Source: Fibrella aestuarina BUZ 2
Lineage (GTDB): Bacteria; Bacteroidota; Bacteroidia; Cytophagales; Spirosomataceae
Assembly (NCBI RefSeq): GCF_000331105.1
Contig: NC_020054.1
Coordinates: 1,663,698 to 1,727,697 of the forward strand
Length of the DNA: 64,000 bases
Direction of reading: 5' to 3'
The first letter of the stretch is position 1. Each line of letters starts with the position of its first letter. Below the pieces are notes generated by a model. The model was not told where the DNA came from, did not search any database, and saw only the letters and a list, made by a program, of their open reading frames with translations. Both the position numbers and the translations under genes were made by a program. Below, piece after piece: positions 16,803 through 24,307 of this stretch.

Positions 16803-18029
16803 ATGGCAAATATAGCCAAAAACTCTGTTCAAACCGAACAGATTCCAATCATCACGCGCATACGTGAATACCTTACTGAGCGGTATGAATTCAGACTTGA
16901 TGTCGTTTCTAACGTTCTACAGTACAAGCCTGTTGGCGAACCCTGCTTTAGGGAAATGAACGAAAACAACCTGCTACGGGAGCTTTACGAAAAAGGTTTT
17001 GGTCGATTTAAAGACCAGTTGAAGGCCCTGCTACGCTCAGACTTCATTCCAGAGCATGACCCATTCAAAGAGTACTTTGAAGGCCTACCGCAATGGGATA
17101 GAACACAACCGGATTATATAGCTGACTTTGCATCTTACGTTGATGTACCTGACCCTAGCTGGTTTGGGTCAATGTTCAAAAAGATGCTCGTAAGGACAGT
17201 TGCTTGCTCTATTGGCCATGCTAAGTTCAACAAGCAATGCTTCGTGCTGTACGGCAAGCAGAACGACGGTAAAACGTCTTTTCTACGGTTCCTGTGTCCG
17301 CTCTCATTGCGGGACTACTATAAAGAGAATATCGATTTTGAAAGTAAAGACGGACGTATTGCATTAGGGGAAAACATACTCATCAACCTTGATGAGTTGT
17401 CTTCTCTGTCAAAGTCAGATACGAACAAGTTTAAAGCCTATCTGACAGAGGAGCGGGTAAAGATTCGACGGCCCTACGCTGAACGGGAAACTCAGATACA
17501 ACGGCGGGCAAGCTTTCTAGGTAGCACTAACCAAAACGAGTTTTTAACCGACGTAACAGGTAACGTCCGTTGGCTTGTCTTTGAAACCTACGGCATCAAA
17601 CACGATCTAGGCGGGCCAAAGGGGTACGGGGCAAACGTTGATATCAACAAGGTGTGGGCACAAGCCTATGCGCTATTGAAAGGCGGCTTTAAGTACGAGT
17701 TGACTCGTGAGGAACTGGAACGCTCTGAGAGCAACAACCGCAAACACCAGCGGACTACACCAGAGATTGATCTACTTAATCATTACTTCTTGCCTGTAGA
17801 AAGAGCCAAGACCAAAGAGAATCCCAAAGCGGAGTTTCTTACCGCTACTGAGATAGGAAAACGGCTCAGCATCCTGACAGAGGGAAAAGTGAGGCTTAAC
17901 GATAATAACATTGGTAAAGCCTTAGTACATCTAGGTTTTGAACAGATTACGGCAAGACGACCAAACGGATTATTTCCTGTTAAAGGGTACTGGGTCTCTC
18001 AAACGTTAACCGGTTCAATAAACCAATAA
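16803..18029 (+). CDS. VirE/VapE-type SF3 helicase-like ATPase (replication)
   Basis: About 408 aa from the ATG at 16803 (a TTG 57 bases upstream is unlikely because it overlaps the hairpin). The domain order fits the virulence-associated E family: an N-terminal segment with YEFRLDVVSNVLQYKP, then FKEYFEGLPQWDRTQPDYIADFASYV (the family word around W-D), Walker A GKQNDGKT (151-158), a Walker B with two acidic residues in NLDELSSL (D197, E198), and the arginine-rich RASFLGSTNQNEFL sensor. A winged-helix-like tail follows. In phage satellites and integrative islands this protein works with a primase to replicate the excised circle. The inverted-repeat region at 18035-18260 directly downstream is the obvious candidate origin. 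Confidence 0.88.
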   Translation: MANIAKNSVQTEQIPIITRIREYLTERYEFRLDVVSNVLQYKPVGEPCFREMNENNLLRELYEKGFGRFKDQLKALLRSDFIPEHDPFKEYFEGLPQWDRTQPDYIADFASYVDVPDPSWFGSMFKKMLVRTVACSIGHAKFNKQCFVLYGKQNDGKTSFLRFLCPLSLRDYYKENIDFESKDGRIALGENILINLDELSSLSKSDTNKFKAYLTEERVKIRRPYAERETQIQRRASFLGSTNQNEFLTDVTGNVRWLVFETYGIKHDLGGPKGYGANVDINKVWAQAYALLKGGFKYELTREELERSESNNRKHQRTTPEIDLLNHYFLPVERAKTKENPKAEFLTATEIGKRLSILTEGKVRLNDNNIGKALVHLGFEQITARRPNGLFPVKGYWVSQTLTGSINQ

Positions 18030-18034
18030 CTCTT

Positions 18035-18260
18035 AGACCTAACCTTACTACATTACTACAAATAGACGTAAGTCATTGATTTATAGTCTGTTTGAGTGTA
18101 GTAAGGTTAGGTCTTTTTTCATTACTACAAACTGAGTTTCCCTACTACTTTTTAATCGTAACCCTACTACACAGAAAAAAGCCTACTACACATATTCGAT
18201 TGATTATCAGCTTGATACTCTCTCTTCGTAGTAAAGTAGTAGCGTAGTAAGGAGTTTTTG
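18035..18260. repeat. TACTAC-rich inverted-repeat region, putative replication origin
   Basis: A perfect 17-bp inverted repeat (AGACCTAACCTTACTAC at 18035-18051; its complement at 18098-18114, followed by six T) encloses 46 bases. Around and beyond it the words TTACTACA, CCTACTAC and GTAGTAAG recur about ten times on the two strands up to 18252. The stretch lies between the helicase and primase genes. The repeated short word next to replication genes suggests iterons; the first arm pair may also act as a terminator. Confidence 0.6.
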
Positions 18261-18299
18261 GAAAAAGTTAGGAAGGGTTACCGCTAAAAGAAAAAAGAC

Positions 18300-19160
18300 G
18301 TGAATAAAGCTCCTCAAATCATCCAACAGGTCAAACAAATACCCATCGTTGACTATCTATCCAGTCTTGGTATTATGCCCGCTCACAAAGCAGGAAATCA
18401 GTTCTTTTATTGCTCTCCAAAAACCAATGAGAGAACGCCTTCATTGGCCGTTAACCCCGAGAAAAACGTTTACTTCGATTGGAGCGGAGATAGTAAAGGA
18501 GATATTATATCGTTGGTTCAACATCTAGCAGGATGTACGTTCCTTGATGCCGTTACGAAGCTTGAGCCATTTTCGATGGAGCCGCCGAAAAATTCTTTTT
18601 CTTTTAGCGGTCAACTCTCAACAGTCAATACATCGGGTATTGACATTATAGACGTTAAACCGCTTCAACATCAAGCATTGATTCAATACGTAGAAGCTAG
18701 AGGTATTTCGAGAAAGGTATATAGCCGATATCTACGAGAGATTCACTATCAGTTAAACAAAAAGAAATACTTTGCTGTAGGCTTTCCAAATGATGTTGGT
18801 GGATACGAAGTACGGAATCAATATTTTAAAGGCTCATTCGCGCCCAAAACCGTATCTACATTCAATGTTGACGGTAGTAGTACACTTCTACTATTTGAGG
18901 GCTTCTTTGATTACCTGTCCGCAATGGAATATTATAACAAAGTGACACTTCCTGCAACTGTGATTGTCCTGAACTCCTTATCCAACCTTAACAAGGTTTT
19001 ACCAACCATTAGTCAGTACAAGCGGGTAAGTACGTTCTTCGACTATGACGAAACAGGCCGTAAAGCCCAAATCAAAGTAAAGTTGGCAGCATCGAACGTC
19101 ACCGACTTTTCAACAATCTACAAAGGTTTTAAAGACTTCAATGAAATGCTTTGCAAGTAA
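18300..19160 (+). CDS. TOPRIM-domain primase of the island
   Basis: A 286-aa DNA primase-like protein. The N-terminal part (IVDYLSSLGI, GNQFFYCSPKTNERTPSLAV, VYFDWSGDSKGDIISLVQHLAG) matches the CHC2/DnaG zinc-binding domain of phage primases, but only one cysteine is seen, so metal binding looks lost. The TOPRIM part has the conserved glutamate E200 in LLLFEGFFDYLSAM and the acidic FFDYDETGRKAQ near 248, the usual order for Bacteroidota element primases. The start is a GTG; no nearby ATG keeps the N-terminal block. It pairs with the upstream helicase and the repeat region between them as an autonomous replication module. It ends one base before the convergent zinc-finger gene. Confidence 0.85.
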   Translation: MNKAPQIIQQVKQIPIVDYLSSLGIMPAHKAGNQFFYCSPKTNERTPSLAVNPEKNVYFDWSGDSKGDIISLVQHLAGCTFLDAVTKLEPFSMEPPKNSFSFSGQLSTVNTSGIDIIDVKPLQHQALIQYVEARGISRKVYSRYLREIHYQLNKKKYFAVGFPNDVGGYEVRNQYFKGSFAPKTVSTFNVDGSSTLLLFEGFFDYLSAMEYYNKVTLPATVIVLNSLSNLNKVLPTISQYKRVSTFFDYDETGRKAQIKVKLAASNVTDFSTIYKGFKDFNEMLCK

Positions 19161-19161
19161 C

Positions 19162-19563
19162 TTATTCGCCGATGATATACTTACTGCTCAAGAAATCTTC
19201 TTTAAACGTATGATATGCTTTTGTACTTGTTAACTCTTCATAAGCATTATTCATGTGTTTATAAAAGCCATTAATGTAGTTATTGATTTGTTCTGTTGTA
19301 GCCGATTGAGGGAGATTACGCCGGAAGAAACAGTAATCTAGCATAGTGAAGTAATCGCCGTGCTCTGAACAGTAAGCTTCAAACTCACCTAATGAGAAAT
19401 CCGCTTTGGGCGTTCTGCTTACAGAAACAGGCTGTAACGGAACGCCCGCTTTGTTTTTAAGATATGCTTGTTGTTTACAAGCATTAGAGCAAAACTGTTT
19501 GCTTTTACGGTACGGGAACCCCTTACCACATACTAAGCATTGTACTGTAGCCTCTGTTACCAT
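19162..19563 (-). CDS. Small zinc-finger protein, unknown function
   Basis: A 133-aa protein whose first 32 residues hold a CxxC...CxxxC finger (VQCLVCGKGF, then QFCSNACKQQAY), similar to short rubredoxin-like or FCS-type treble-clef fingers. The rest is helical and acidic (DFSLGEFEAYCSEHGDYF, INNYINGFYKHMNNAYEEL) and unrecognised. It is convergent with the primase (1 bp apart) and lies upstream, on the same strand, of nothing else before that gene. Such small fingers recur in Bacteroidota mobile elements; a regulatory or nucleic-acid-binding role is inference. Confidence 0.65.
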   Translation of the reverse strand: MVTEATVQCLVCGKGFPYRKSKQFCSNACKQQAYLKNKAGVPLQPVSVSRTPKADFSLGEFEAYCSEHGDYFTMLDYCFFRRNLPQSATTEQINNYINGFYKHMNNAYEELTSTKAYHTFKEDFLSSKYIIGE

Positions 19564-19674
19564 AAATTTTGCGGTTATTGTGACTTTATGAATGACAGTC
19601 TTTTATTGTTTGTTTATGGTATAATTTACGAAATTTTACTAAAATGTGCAAAATGATTTACATTTTTATTTTAC

Positions 19675-20952
19675 TCAATATAACATTGATCGATGTCTCT
19701 CAAATAAATAACTGAATGTTTTTGCGGAATCAATGCCAATATCTTCTAGTATAATGGTTATTAATACGATTTTACATTTAATTGTAAGTTGATACAATTC
19801 TTCTAGTTCTAGTTGATATTCAGGTTTTAATGTTCCATCTCCATAATGGGTTAAATAATTTCTGTTCTCTTTGATTAAAGAGCATGCATCTTTTATGTTA
19901 GGAAATAGCTTATTAAATTCTGATTCATTGCAGGTAGATTTAAGCTTGTCGAGTATGGCTTGTAGGCGGCTATTAAGAGACATCTGTTTTACTTTTGTCT
20001 TATGAAACACTTCTAAGCCTCTCACAAACTCTAAAAATACTTCTTGTGAGAATGGTGTTATGTTTCTTGACGCAACCCAAGAGACATAGGTTAAATCTCC
20101 TGATTCATTAAATAAAAACCATTTTCTGAATATCTCTTCTGCTACATTTTTAATGTCTGAAAATTTCATTAATGGTAAGCTGCTTGATGATCGTTTTTGA
20201 GAATTTCCTATGTTTTCCTGTTTAAAATATCTTTCGACTCCAATCTGCATATTTAATCTAAAAAACCTTTGTCTGTATATATAGCAATTACTATAGTACA
20301 TTAACGATAGTAATCTTCGAAAATGCTCACTATACTGAACAAGCTTATCACTCTCCAATGAGCCAGCCTTAGAGTATATAATTATCGAGCTGTTGTTTTC
20401 TAGATAGAAGCCTCTACTATCATCCATTTCGTGGCTAGTTGAATAGCCAAAAGCAAAACAAATTTTTATTTTATCGTTAATATCAAAGTATATGTTTTCT
20501 GGGTGTGTGTACGTAATGGAAAGTCCGTGTTTATCATCTTCAAGAAAATCGTAAGAAATATAAGTACTATCACTGTCGATCCACTCTGATAAAGCCGAAT
20601 AATCCACAACAACTCTGTCAAATTTTAAATCGTCTACATCATCATAAAATATATTATCAAATACTTCAGATACAGTTAGGGTTATGGAAATTCCCGCCGA
20701 TCTTGACGCCCCAGAAGTTGTAGACTTTCGTAACAGGACATTTCTATGGGTTACGTTCTCTAAGCCGTTTATAGTGAGAAATTTCTTTGCATTAAAAATA
20801 AAATCAAATGTCTCCCTTGATGCATCATCTGTAGAGGCTTTTAGAATACAACCATATAAAGGGGAATACTTCAGAACTCCGTAGACTATAATTTCTTGGT
20901 TTTGTGGTGTAATGATAGCCCACTTGCCTACCCATTCTTTCTCCTCTTTCAT
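19675..20952 (-). CDS. ApeA-like HEPN-domain protein, putative abortive-infection effector
   Basis: A 425-aa protein resembling the ApeA group of HEPN defence proteins. The N-terminal 260 residues are beta-rich with the pattern WAIITPQNQEIIVYGVLKYSP, FLTINGLENVTHRNVLL, ISITLTVSEVFDNIFY and VVVDYSALSEWIDSD, which fits the ApeA N-terminal domain. The C-terminal 140 residues are helical and contain the ribonuclease-type HEPN motif Rx4H as R364-NYLT-H369, preceded by SLIKEN. In this class the HEPN active site cleaves RNA and arrests the infected cell. It is the right-most gene of the island, transcribed towards the core, with codon use as AT-rich as the NACHT gene. It has no partner gene. HEPN call is firm; ApeA membership is an inference from pattern. 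Confidence 0.75.
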   Translation of the reverse strand: MKEEKEWVGKWAIITPQNQEIIVYGVLKYSPLYGCILKASTDDASRETFDFIFNAKKFLTINGLENVTHRNVLLRKSTTSGASRSAGISITLTVSEVFDNIFYDDVDDLKFDRVVVDYSALSEWIDSDSTYISYDFLEDDKHGLSITYTHPENIYFDINDKIKICFAFGYSTSHEMDDSRGFYLENNSSIIIYSKAGSLESDKLVQYSEHFRRLLSLMYYSNCYIYRQRFFRLNMQIGVERYFKQENIGNSQKRSSSSLPLMKFSDIKNVAEEIFRKWFLFNESGDLTYVSWVASRNITPFSQEVFLEFVRGLEVFHKTKVKQMSLNSRLQAILDKLKSTCNESEFNKLFPNIKDACSLIKENRNYLTHYGDGTLKPEYQLELEELYQLTIKCKIVLITIILEDIGIDSAKTFSYLFERHRSMLY

Positions 20953-21021
20953 TAGTTAAAAACAGTTGTGCATCTCTTTTGTAAACCTTTCAACTTACTA
21001 AATAACCAACAGTATACAAAG

Positions 21022-21056
21022 AAAAACCCCTCAGAGATCATCTCTGAGGGGTTTTT
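21022..21056. terminator. Bidirectional terminator at the right end of the island
   Basis: AAAAACCCCTCAGAGAT pairs with ATCTCTGAGGGGTTTTT, a near-continuous perfect stem with A and T runs at both ends. It lies 12 bases beyond the tRNA-Val 3' end on the tRNA's transcript strand. It therefore replaces the native terminator displaced to 11359-11391, and also insulates the island. Confidence 0.9.
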
Positions 21057-21065
21057 AAACTTTTC

Positions 21066-21078
21066 GTGGGAGTTGAGG
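21066..21078. repeat. Right attachment repeat within tRNA-Val
   Basis: GTGGGAGTTGAGG, identical to 11403-11415. It covers the last 11 bases of the tRNA gene plus two flanking bases, so the integrated element rebuilds an intact tRNA. Confidence 0.8.
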
Positions 21079-21141
21079 GATTCGAACCCCCGACCCTCTG
21101 CTTGTAAGGCAGATGCTCTGAACCAACTGAGCTAAACTCCC
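21068..21141 (-). tRNA. tRNA-Val (anticodon TAC)
   Basis: A 74-nt cloverleaf on the minus strand. The acceptor stem GGGAGTT pairs with AACTCCC, the D arm is GCTCAGTTGGTTCAGAGC, the anticodon arm reads TCTGC-CTTACAA-GCAGA, and the T arm contains GGTTCGAATCC. The anticodon TAC reads valine codons. CCA is not encoded. Its 3' end is the integration target of the island. Confidence 0.95.
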
Positions 21142-21165
21142 TTTCTTTTACGCTCTCTGCTCGCT

Positions 21166-21216
21166 CGACTCTCACGCTGAAACGCGTGATGCGCTGAACC
21201 AACTGAGCTAAACTTT
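21166..21216 (-). pseudogene. Decayed tRNA copy (5' half only)
   Basis: On the minus strand the segment begins AAGTTTAGCTCAGTTGGTTC and matches the intact tRNA-Val through the D arm with a single difference (AGTTTAG to GCATC). An anticodon-like arm TCACG/CGTGA follows with an 8-base loop. The T arm and 3' acceptor are missing, so it cannot be a functional tRNA. It lies about 25 bases 5' of tRNA-Val. Confidence 0.6.
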
Positions 21217-21436
21217 CTTGCCGCTACGGTGTCTTTTCCCGTTTTGGTGGTGCAAAGATAGGGGCCTGAATGGCCGTTTTGCAAGCATTTTGCTTAAAAA
21301 AGATGAAGTTTTTTGCAAAATCCTGAAAGTCAGGTACGTTCCGAGGGTGGGCTTTCGGGCTGGGAAACTATCATCGACCATCCTGCTGGTTGGGTACGTT
21401 AAGGGAATGACGTGTGGCTAAGGTGTCTGTTTTGAC

Positions 21437-21477
21437 TGGGGTCAGGGACCCCAAAATGGTCAGATCGGGGATCTGAC
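21437..21477. terminator. Tandem perfect hairpins after porT
   Basis: TGGGGTC/GACCCCA around AGG (21437-21453) and GTCAGATC/GATCTGAC around GGG (21459-21477), five bases apart. On the minus strand they follow the stop codon of the PorT-like gene at 21485. T runs are weak (TTTT between the hairpins). Confidence 0.55.
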
Positions 21478-21484
21478 GACACCG

Positions 21485-22255
21485 CTACTCAAAATGTAGA
21501 TACAGCGTCACGGCGTGGGTGGTGAGGCGCTGTATGCCGGCGCTTGAGGGGTTGGCCGTGTTGCCCGCAAAGACGTTGGGCAGGCCGTGGGTGAACCGCA
21601 GTTCGGGCGCAAATTTGAAGTACTCGAAAAACTGCTCGAAGCCGATGCCGTACTCGATGGAGAGGTCGGTGGTGTTGGTGTTGAGACGGCCCTGACTCTG
21701 GGCGAGGCGCTTCTTCACGTTGGTTTCGATGCCCACCACGGCCCCGGCGAGCAGATACATGCGCGAGTTGAGTCGCCGCGCCGATTTGTATTTAAACACA
21801 AACGGCAGCTCGATCCAGGTCGATTCGCGCACGTCGCTCTTATCCTCGGCGTTGGCGTAGGCATACTTCACCTCCCGGCTGTAGATCGATACGCCGGGCG
21901 TCATCCGGAAGTCGAACCGGTCGTTCATGTAGGCATTCACCGAAAACCCCACCCGAAACCCCGAGTTGGTGGGCGAGGTGATGCGCAGCAATGACGGGTC
22001 GTTGGTGGACGTGGCGAAATCGGGGCGGTACGTCAGGTTGTAGCGCGTAAAGGGCAGCGCGTAGTAAAACCCGAAATGCACCACCTTGTCGTCGTAGTCT
22101 TCCTTGTGCTTGCGAATGTATTTGTAGGTCGACTGCGCCATCGCCAGCGGCGCGAGCAGCAGCAACAAGGCAACGACACTCGCGCAGCGGATCGCTACGA
22201 TGGCTGTTTTTGGCCCAGATAAATCGACGCGATGCCGAAGGAAAGAGGAATCCAT
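21485..22255 (-). CDS. porT: PorT-family outer-membrane beta-barrel (T9SS/gliding-associated)
   Basis: A 256-aa outer-membrane protein. A signal peptide (residues about 17-40, VVALLLLLAPLAMAQ) is followed by amphipathic strands rich in aromatic ends (VHFGFYYALPFTRYNLTY, GFRVGFSVNAYMNDRFDFRMTPGVSIYSREVKY, STWIELPFVFKYKSARRLNSRMYLLAGAVVGI, APELRFTHGLPNVF) and a C-terminal barrel strand ending LYLHFE. This fits the PorT family needed for type IX secretion in Bacteroidota. It sits directly downstream of ubiE, a linkage also known in other Bacteroidota, and overlaps it by 61 bp. No later ATG precedes the signal peptide, so the overlap is probably real. Confidence 0.8.
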   Translation of the reverse strand: MDSSFLRHRVDLSGPKTAIVAIRCASVVALLLLLAPLAMAQSTYKYIRKHKEDYDDKVVHFGFYYALPFTRYNLTYRPDFATSTNDPSLLRITSPTNSGFRVGFSVNAYMNDRFDFRMTPGVSIYSREVKYAYANAEDKSDVRESTWIELPFVFKYKSARRLNSRMYLLAGAVVGIETNVKKRLAQSQGRLNTNTTDLSIEYGIGFEQFFEYFKFAPELRFTHGLPNVFAGNTANPSSAGIQRLTTHAVTLYLHFE

Positions 22256-22923
22256 TGAGTATGACGAAAACCGGCTTTTTCAAACACCTGAATGAAGTCG
22301 GGGCCATCGGGGAAGGCCTTCATCGACTCATCAAGGTATGCATACGCCGAGGTGTCTTTGCTGACCATCTTCCCGAAAAAGGGCACGACCGTAGCGGTGT
22401 AAAAATTATAGAACTGCTTGAACGGAAACCGGCGGGGCCGCGAAAACTCGAGCACCATGCAGACGCCACCGGGGCGAACAACGCGGTGCATATCGGTGAG
22501 GCCCGCCAGCAGGTTCTCGAAGTTGCGTACGCCAAAGGAAACGATGGCAGCGTCAAATTCATTGTCTGCCAGTGGTAATCGTTCCGAATCGCCCGAGCGC
22601 AGTTCGATGATGTGGTCGACGCCCCGCTCTTTCATTTTCTGCCGCCCCACGGCCAGCATGCCCTCCGAAATATCGACGCCGATGATCTTGTCGGGTTTCA
22701 GCGAGAGGGCTTCCAAGGCCAGATCGCCCGTGCCGGTGGCAATGTCGAGGATGCGTTTGGGCGCAAACGGCCGCAGCAGCCGGATGGCTTTCTTTCGCCA
22801 CAGGATGTCGATACCCGCACTCAGAAAGTGGTTCAGGAAGTCGTATTTCGGCGCGATGTTGTCGAACATCTCACCCACCTGCTGCCGTTTCGAGGCATCT
22901 TTATCTTTGTACGGAACGATCAT
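22195..22923 (-). CDS. ubiE: Demethylmenaquinone/ubiquinone methyltransferase
   Basis: A 242-aa SAM-dependent C-methyltransferase that makes menaquinone from demethylmenaquinone in the cytoplasm. The start MIVPYKDKDASKRQQV is the typical Bacteroidota N-terminus; an upstream ATG would add 28 unrelated residues. Visible motifs: the UbiE signature MFDNIAPKYDFLNHFLSAGID, SAM motif I LDIATGTGDLAL, motif II ILRSGDSERLPLADNEFD, and the second UbiE signature MHRVVRPGGVCMVLEFSRP. The C-terminus (LSFGIASIYLGQKQ) is also typical. Its 3' end overlaps the porT start, indicating co-transcription. Menaquinone fits an aerobic Cytophagales member with a type II NADH dehydrogenase in the same window. Confidence 0.95.
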   Translation of the reverse strand: MIVPYKDKDASKRQQVGEMFDNIAPKYDFLNHFLSAGIDILWRKKAIRLLRPFAPKRILDIATGTGDLALEALSLKPDKIIGVDISEGMLAVGRQKMKERGVDHIIELRSGDSERLPLADNEFDAAIVSFGVRNFENLLAGLTDMHRVVRPGGVCMVLEFSRPRRFPFKQFYNFYTATVVPFFGKMVSKDTSAYAYLDESMKAFPDGPDFIQVFEKAGFRHTQWIPLSFGIASIYLGQKQPS

Positions 22924-22963
22924 GAGCTTAAAGAGCGAAAGAGTGAATGCGGTACGCCGCCCG

Positions 22964-23025
22964 GAGTGAAAGAGCGAAAGGAAGTATGTAGAGAAGCACT
23001 CTTTCACACTTTCTGTCTTTCACTC
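22964..23025. repeat. Imperfect 17-bp inverted repeat
   Basis: GAGTGAAAGAGCGAAAG (22964-22980) matches the complement of CTTTCTGTCTTTCACTC (23009-23025) at 15 of 17 positions. It lies in the divergent space between ubiE and the dipeptidase gene, where a second GAGCGAAAGAGTGAA copy (22933-22947) also occurs. Confidence 0.55.
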
Positions 23026-23109
23026 ATTCGGAAACGGCCGGTTTCGGGGGAAAGTTTCGGGCTGCACCGACGGGTTGGCGGGAAGCGGGTCAATTCATTA
23101 CCTTGCACC

Positions 23110-24294
23110 ATGACCCGCTTCTCCCCAGCCCTGCTGCTCCTGCTGACAGCCTGTGCGCCAACGGCCCGCCAATCGACCTCCCTGCACCAGCGTATTCTGA
23201 CCCTAGACACCCACGCCGACGCGCCGATTATGATGCAGAAGCCGGGATTCGACGTGGGCGTTCGGCATGATGTCCGGCGCGATGAGTCGCAGATCGATTT
23301 CCCCCGGATGGCGGCGGGCGGCATGGACGCCATGTTTTTTGCGGTCTACACGGCGCAGGGACCACGTACGCCCGAGGGCCATGCCGAGGCCAAACGCAAC
23401 GCGCTGAACCAGTTTGCGCTGATCGAGACGGCGCTGACAAAATACTCCAATCTGGCCGAACTGGCGACCACACCGGCCGACGCCTACCGACTCGAAAAAG
23501 CGGGCAAGCGCGCCATTTTCATCGGGATGGAAAACGGCTACCCCATCGGCGAAGACCTGTCGCTGGTAAAAACCTACTTCGATAAGGGGTGTCGGTACGT
23601 TACGCTGTCGCATTTCGCCAACAATGCCATCTGCGATTCGGCCACCGACCCCGACGGCCCGCTGCACAACGGCCTGAGCCCGTTTGGTCGGCAGGTGGTG
23701 GCCGAAATGAACCGGCTGGGCATGCTGATCGACATTTCGCACGTGTCGGATAAGTCGTTCTACGACGTGCTGGCCCTGTCGAAAGTGCCCGTGATTGCCT
23801 CGCACTCCAACTGCCGCGCCCTCTGTGATTTTCCCCGCAACATGACCGACGACATGATCCGGGCGCTGGCGGCAAAAGGCGGCGTGGTGCAGGTCAATTT
23901 CGTCAGCGACTACCTGCGTAAACCGTCGGAGGCGCACCGGGCCGCGCTCACGAGCCTGCGCATGTCGGGCGTGGGCAAGGCACGTACCCCGGCGATGGAA
24001 GCCCGGCAGCAGGCTCTCACCGATTCGGTGAAGCGGGTCTATGCGGCCGAGCGGGCGAGTGTCGCCGACATTGCCAACCACATCGACCATATCGTGAAGC
24101 TGGTGGGCATCAACCACGTCGGCATCGGGTCGGACCTGGATGGGGGCGGGGGCGTCAACGGCCTCGAAGACGTGAGCGACATCGAAGTCCTGACGAAGGA
24201 GTTGGTGCGGCGTGGCTATTCCGAAAAGGACATCGCCCAGATTTGGGGCGGTAATCTGCTACGCGTACTAAGCCAGGCCAAAGCGGCTAACTAG
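23110..24294 (+). CDS. Membrane dipeptidase, peptidase M19 family, lipoprotein
   Basis: A 394-aa zinc dipeptidase (renal dipeptidase type) anchored as a lipoprotein: the leader ends in LLTAC, a good lipobox. Metal ligands of the family are present: HxD in DTHADAP (near residue 37), the bridging Glu in IGMENGYPIG, the His in SHSNCRAL preceded by DISHVSD, and the terminal Asp in GIGSDLDGGG. The sequence DFPRNMTDDMIRALAAKGGVVQVNF is also characteristic. It hydrolyses dipeptides, including some with D-residues, in the periplasm or at the surface. The reading frame extends far upstream without a stop, but the signal peptide at this ATG fixes the start. Confidence 0.92.
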   Translation: MTRFSPALLLLLTACAPTARQSTSLHQRILTLDTHADAPIMMQKPGFDVGVRHDVRRDESQIDFPRMAAGGMDAMFFAVYTAQGPRTPEGHAEAKRNALNQFALIETALTKYSNLAELATTPADAYRLEKAGKRAIFIGMENGYPIGEDLSLVKTYFDKGCRYVTLSHFANNAICDSATDPDGPLHNGLSPFGRQVVAEMNRLGMLIDISHVSDKSFYDVLALSKVPVIASHSNCRALCDFPRNMTDDMIRALAAKGGVVQVNFVSDYLRKPSEAHRAALTSLRMSGVGKARTPAMEARQQALTDSVKRVYAAERASVADIANHIDHIVKLVGINHVGIGSDLDGGGGVNGLEDVSDIEVLTKELVRRGYSEKDIAQIWGGNLLRVLSQAKAAN

Positions 24295-24307
24295 AGGCGG
24301 CATACTA

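Larger units (their letters stand above)
11403..21078. mobile_element. tRNA-Val-integrated element with putative anti-phage genes
   Basis: An AT-rich block of about 9.7 kb bounded by a 13-bp direct repeat, GTGGGAGTTGAGG, at 11403-11415 and 21066-21078. The right copy is the 3' end of an intact tRNA-Val. It carries a tyrosine recombinase, two divergent XRE-type regulators, a VirE/VapE-like SF3 helicase, a TOPRIM primase and a repeat-rich putative origin as its core. A NACHT ATPase lies on the left and an ApeA-like HEPN protein on the right. There are no virion, packaging, relaxase or conjugation genes, so it resembles a phage satellite or replicating integrative island that needs a helper to move. 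Backbone octamer GGTACGTT is absent here. Confidence 0.88.

Noticed and set aside
18035..18260. CRISPR-like repeats
   Set aside because: Repeat words are only 6-8 bases with irregular spacing; iterons are a better reading.
11403..21078. Complete prophage
   Set aside because: Integrase, repressor and replication genes are present, but no terminase, portal, capsid, tail or lysis genes, so a satellite-like or integrative element fits better.
11403..21078. Conjugative transposon
   Set aside because: No relaxase, coupling protein or tra genes are visible anywhere in the island.
22612..23109. N-terminal extension of the dipeptidase
   Set aside because: The frame is open upstream, but it runs antisense across ubiE and the lipoprotein leader clearly starts at 23110.
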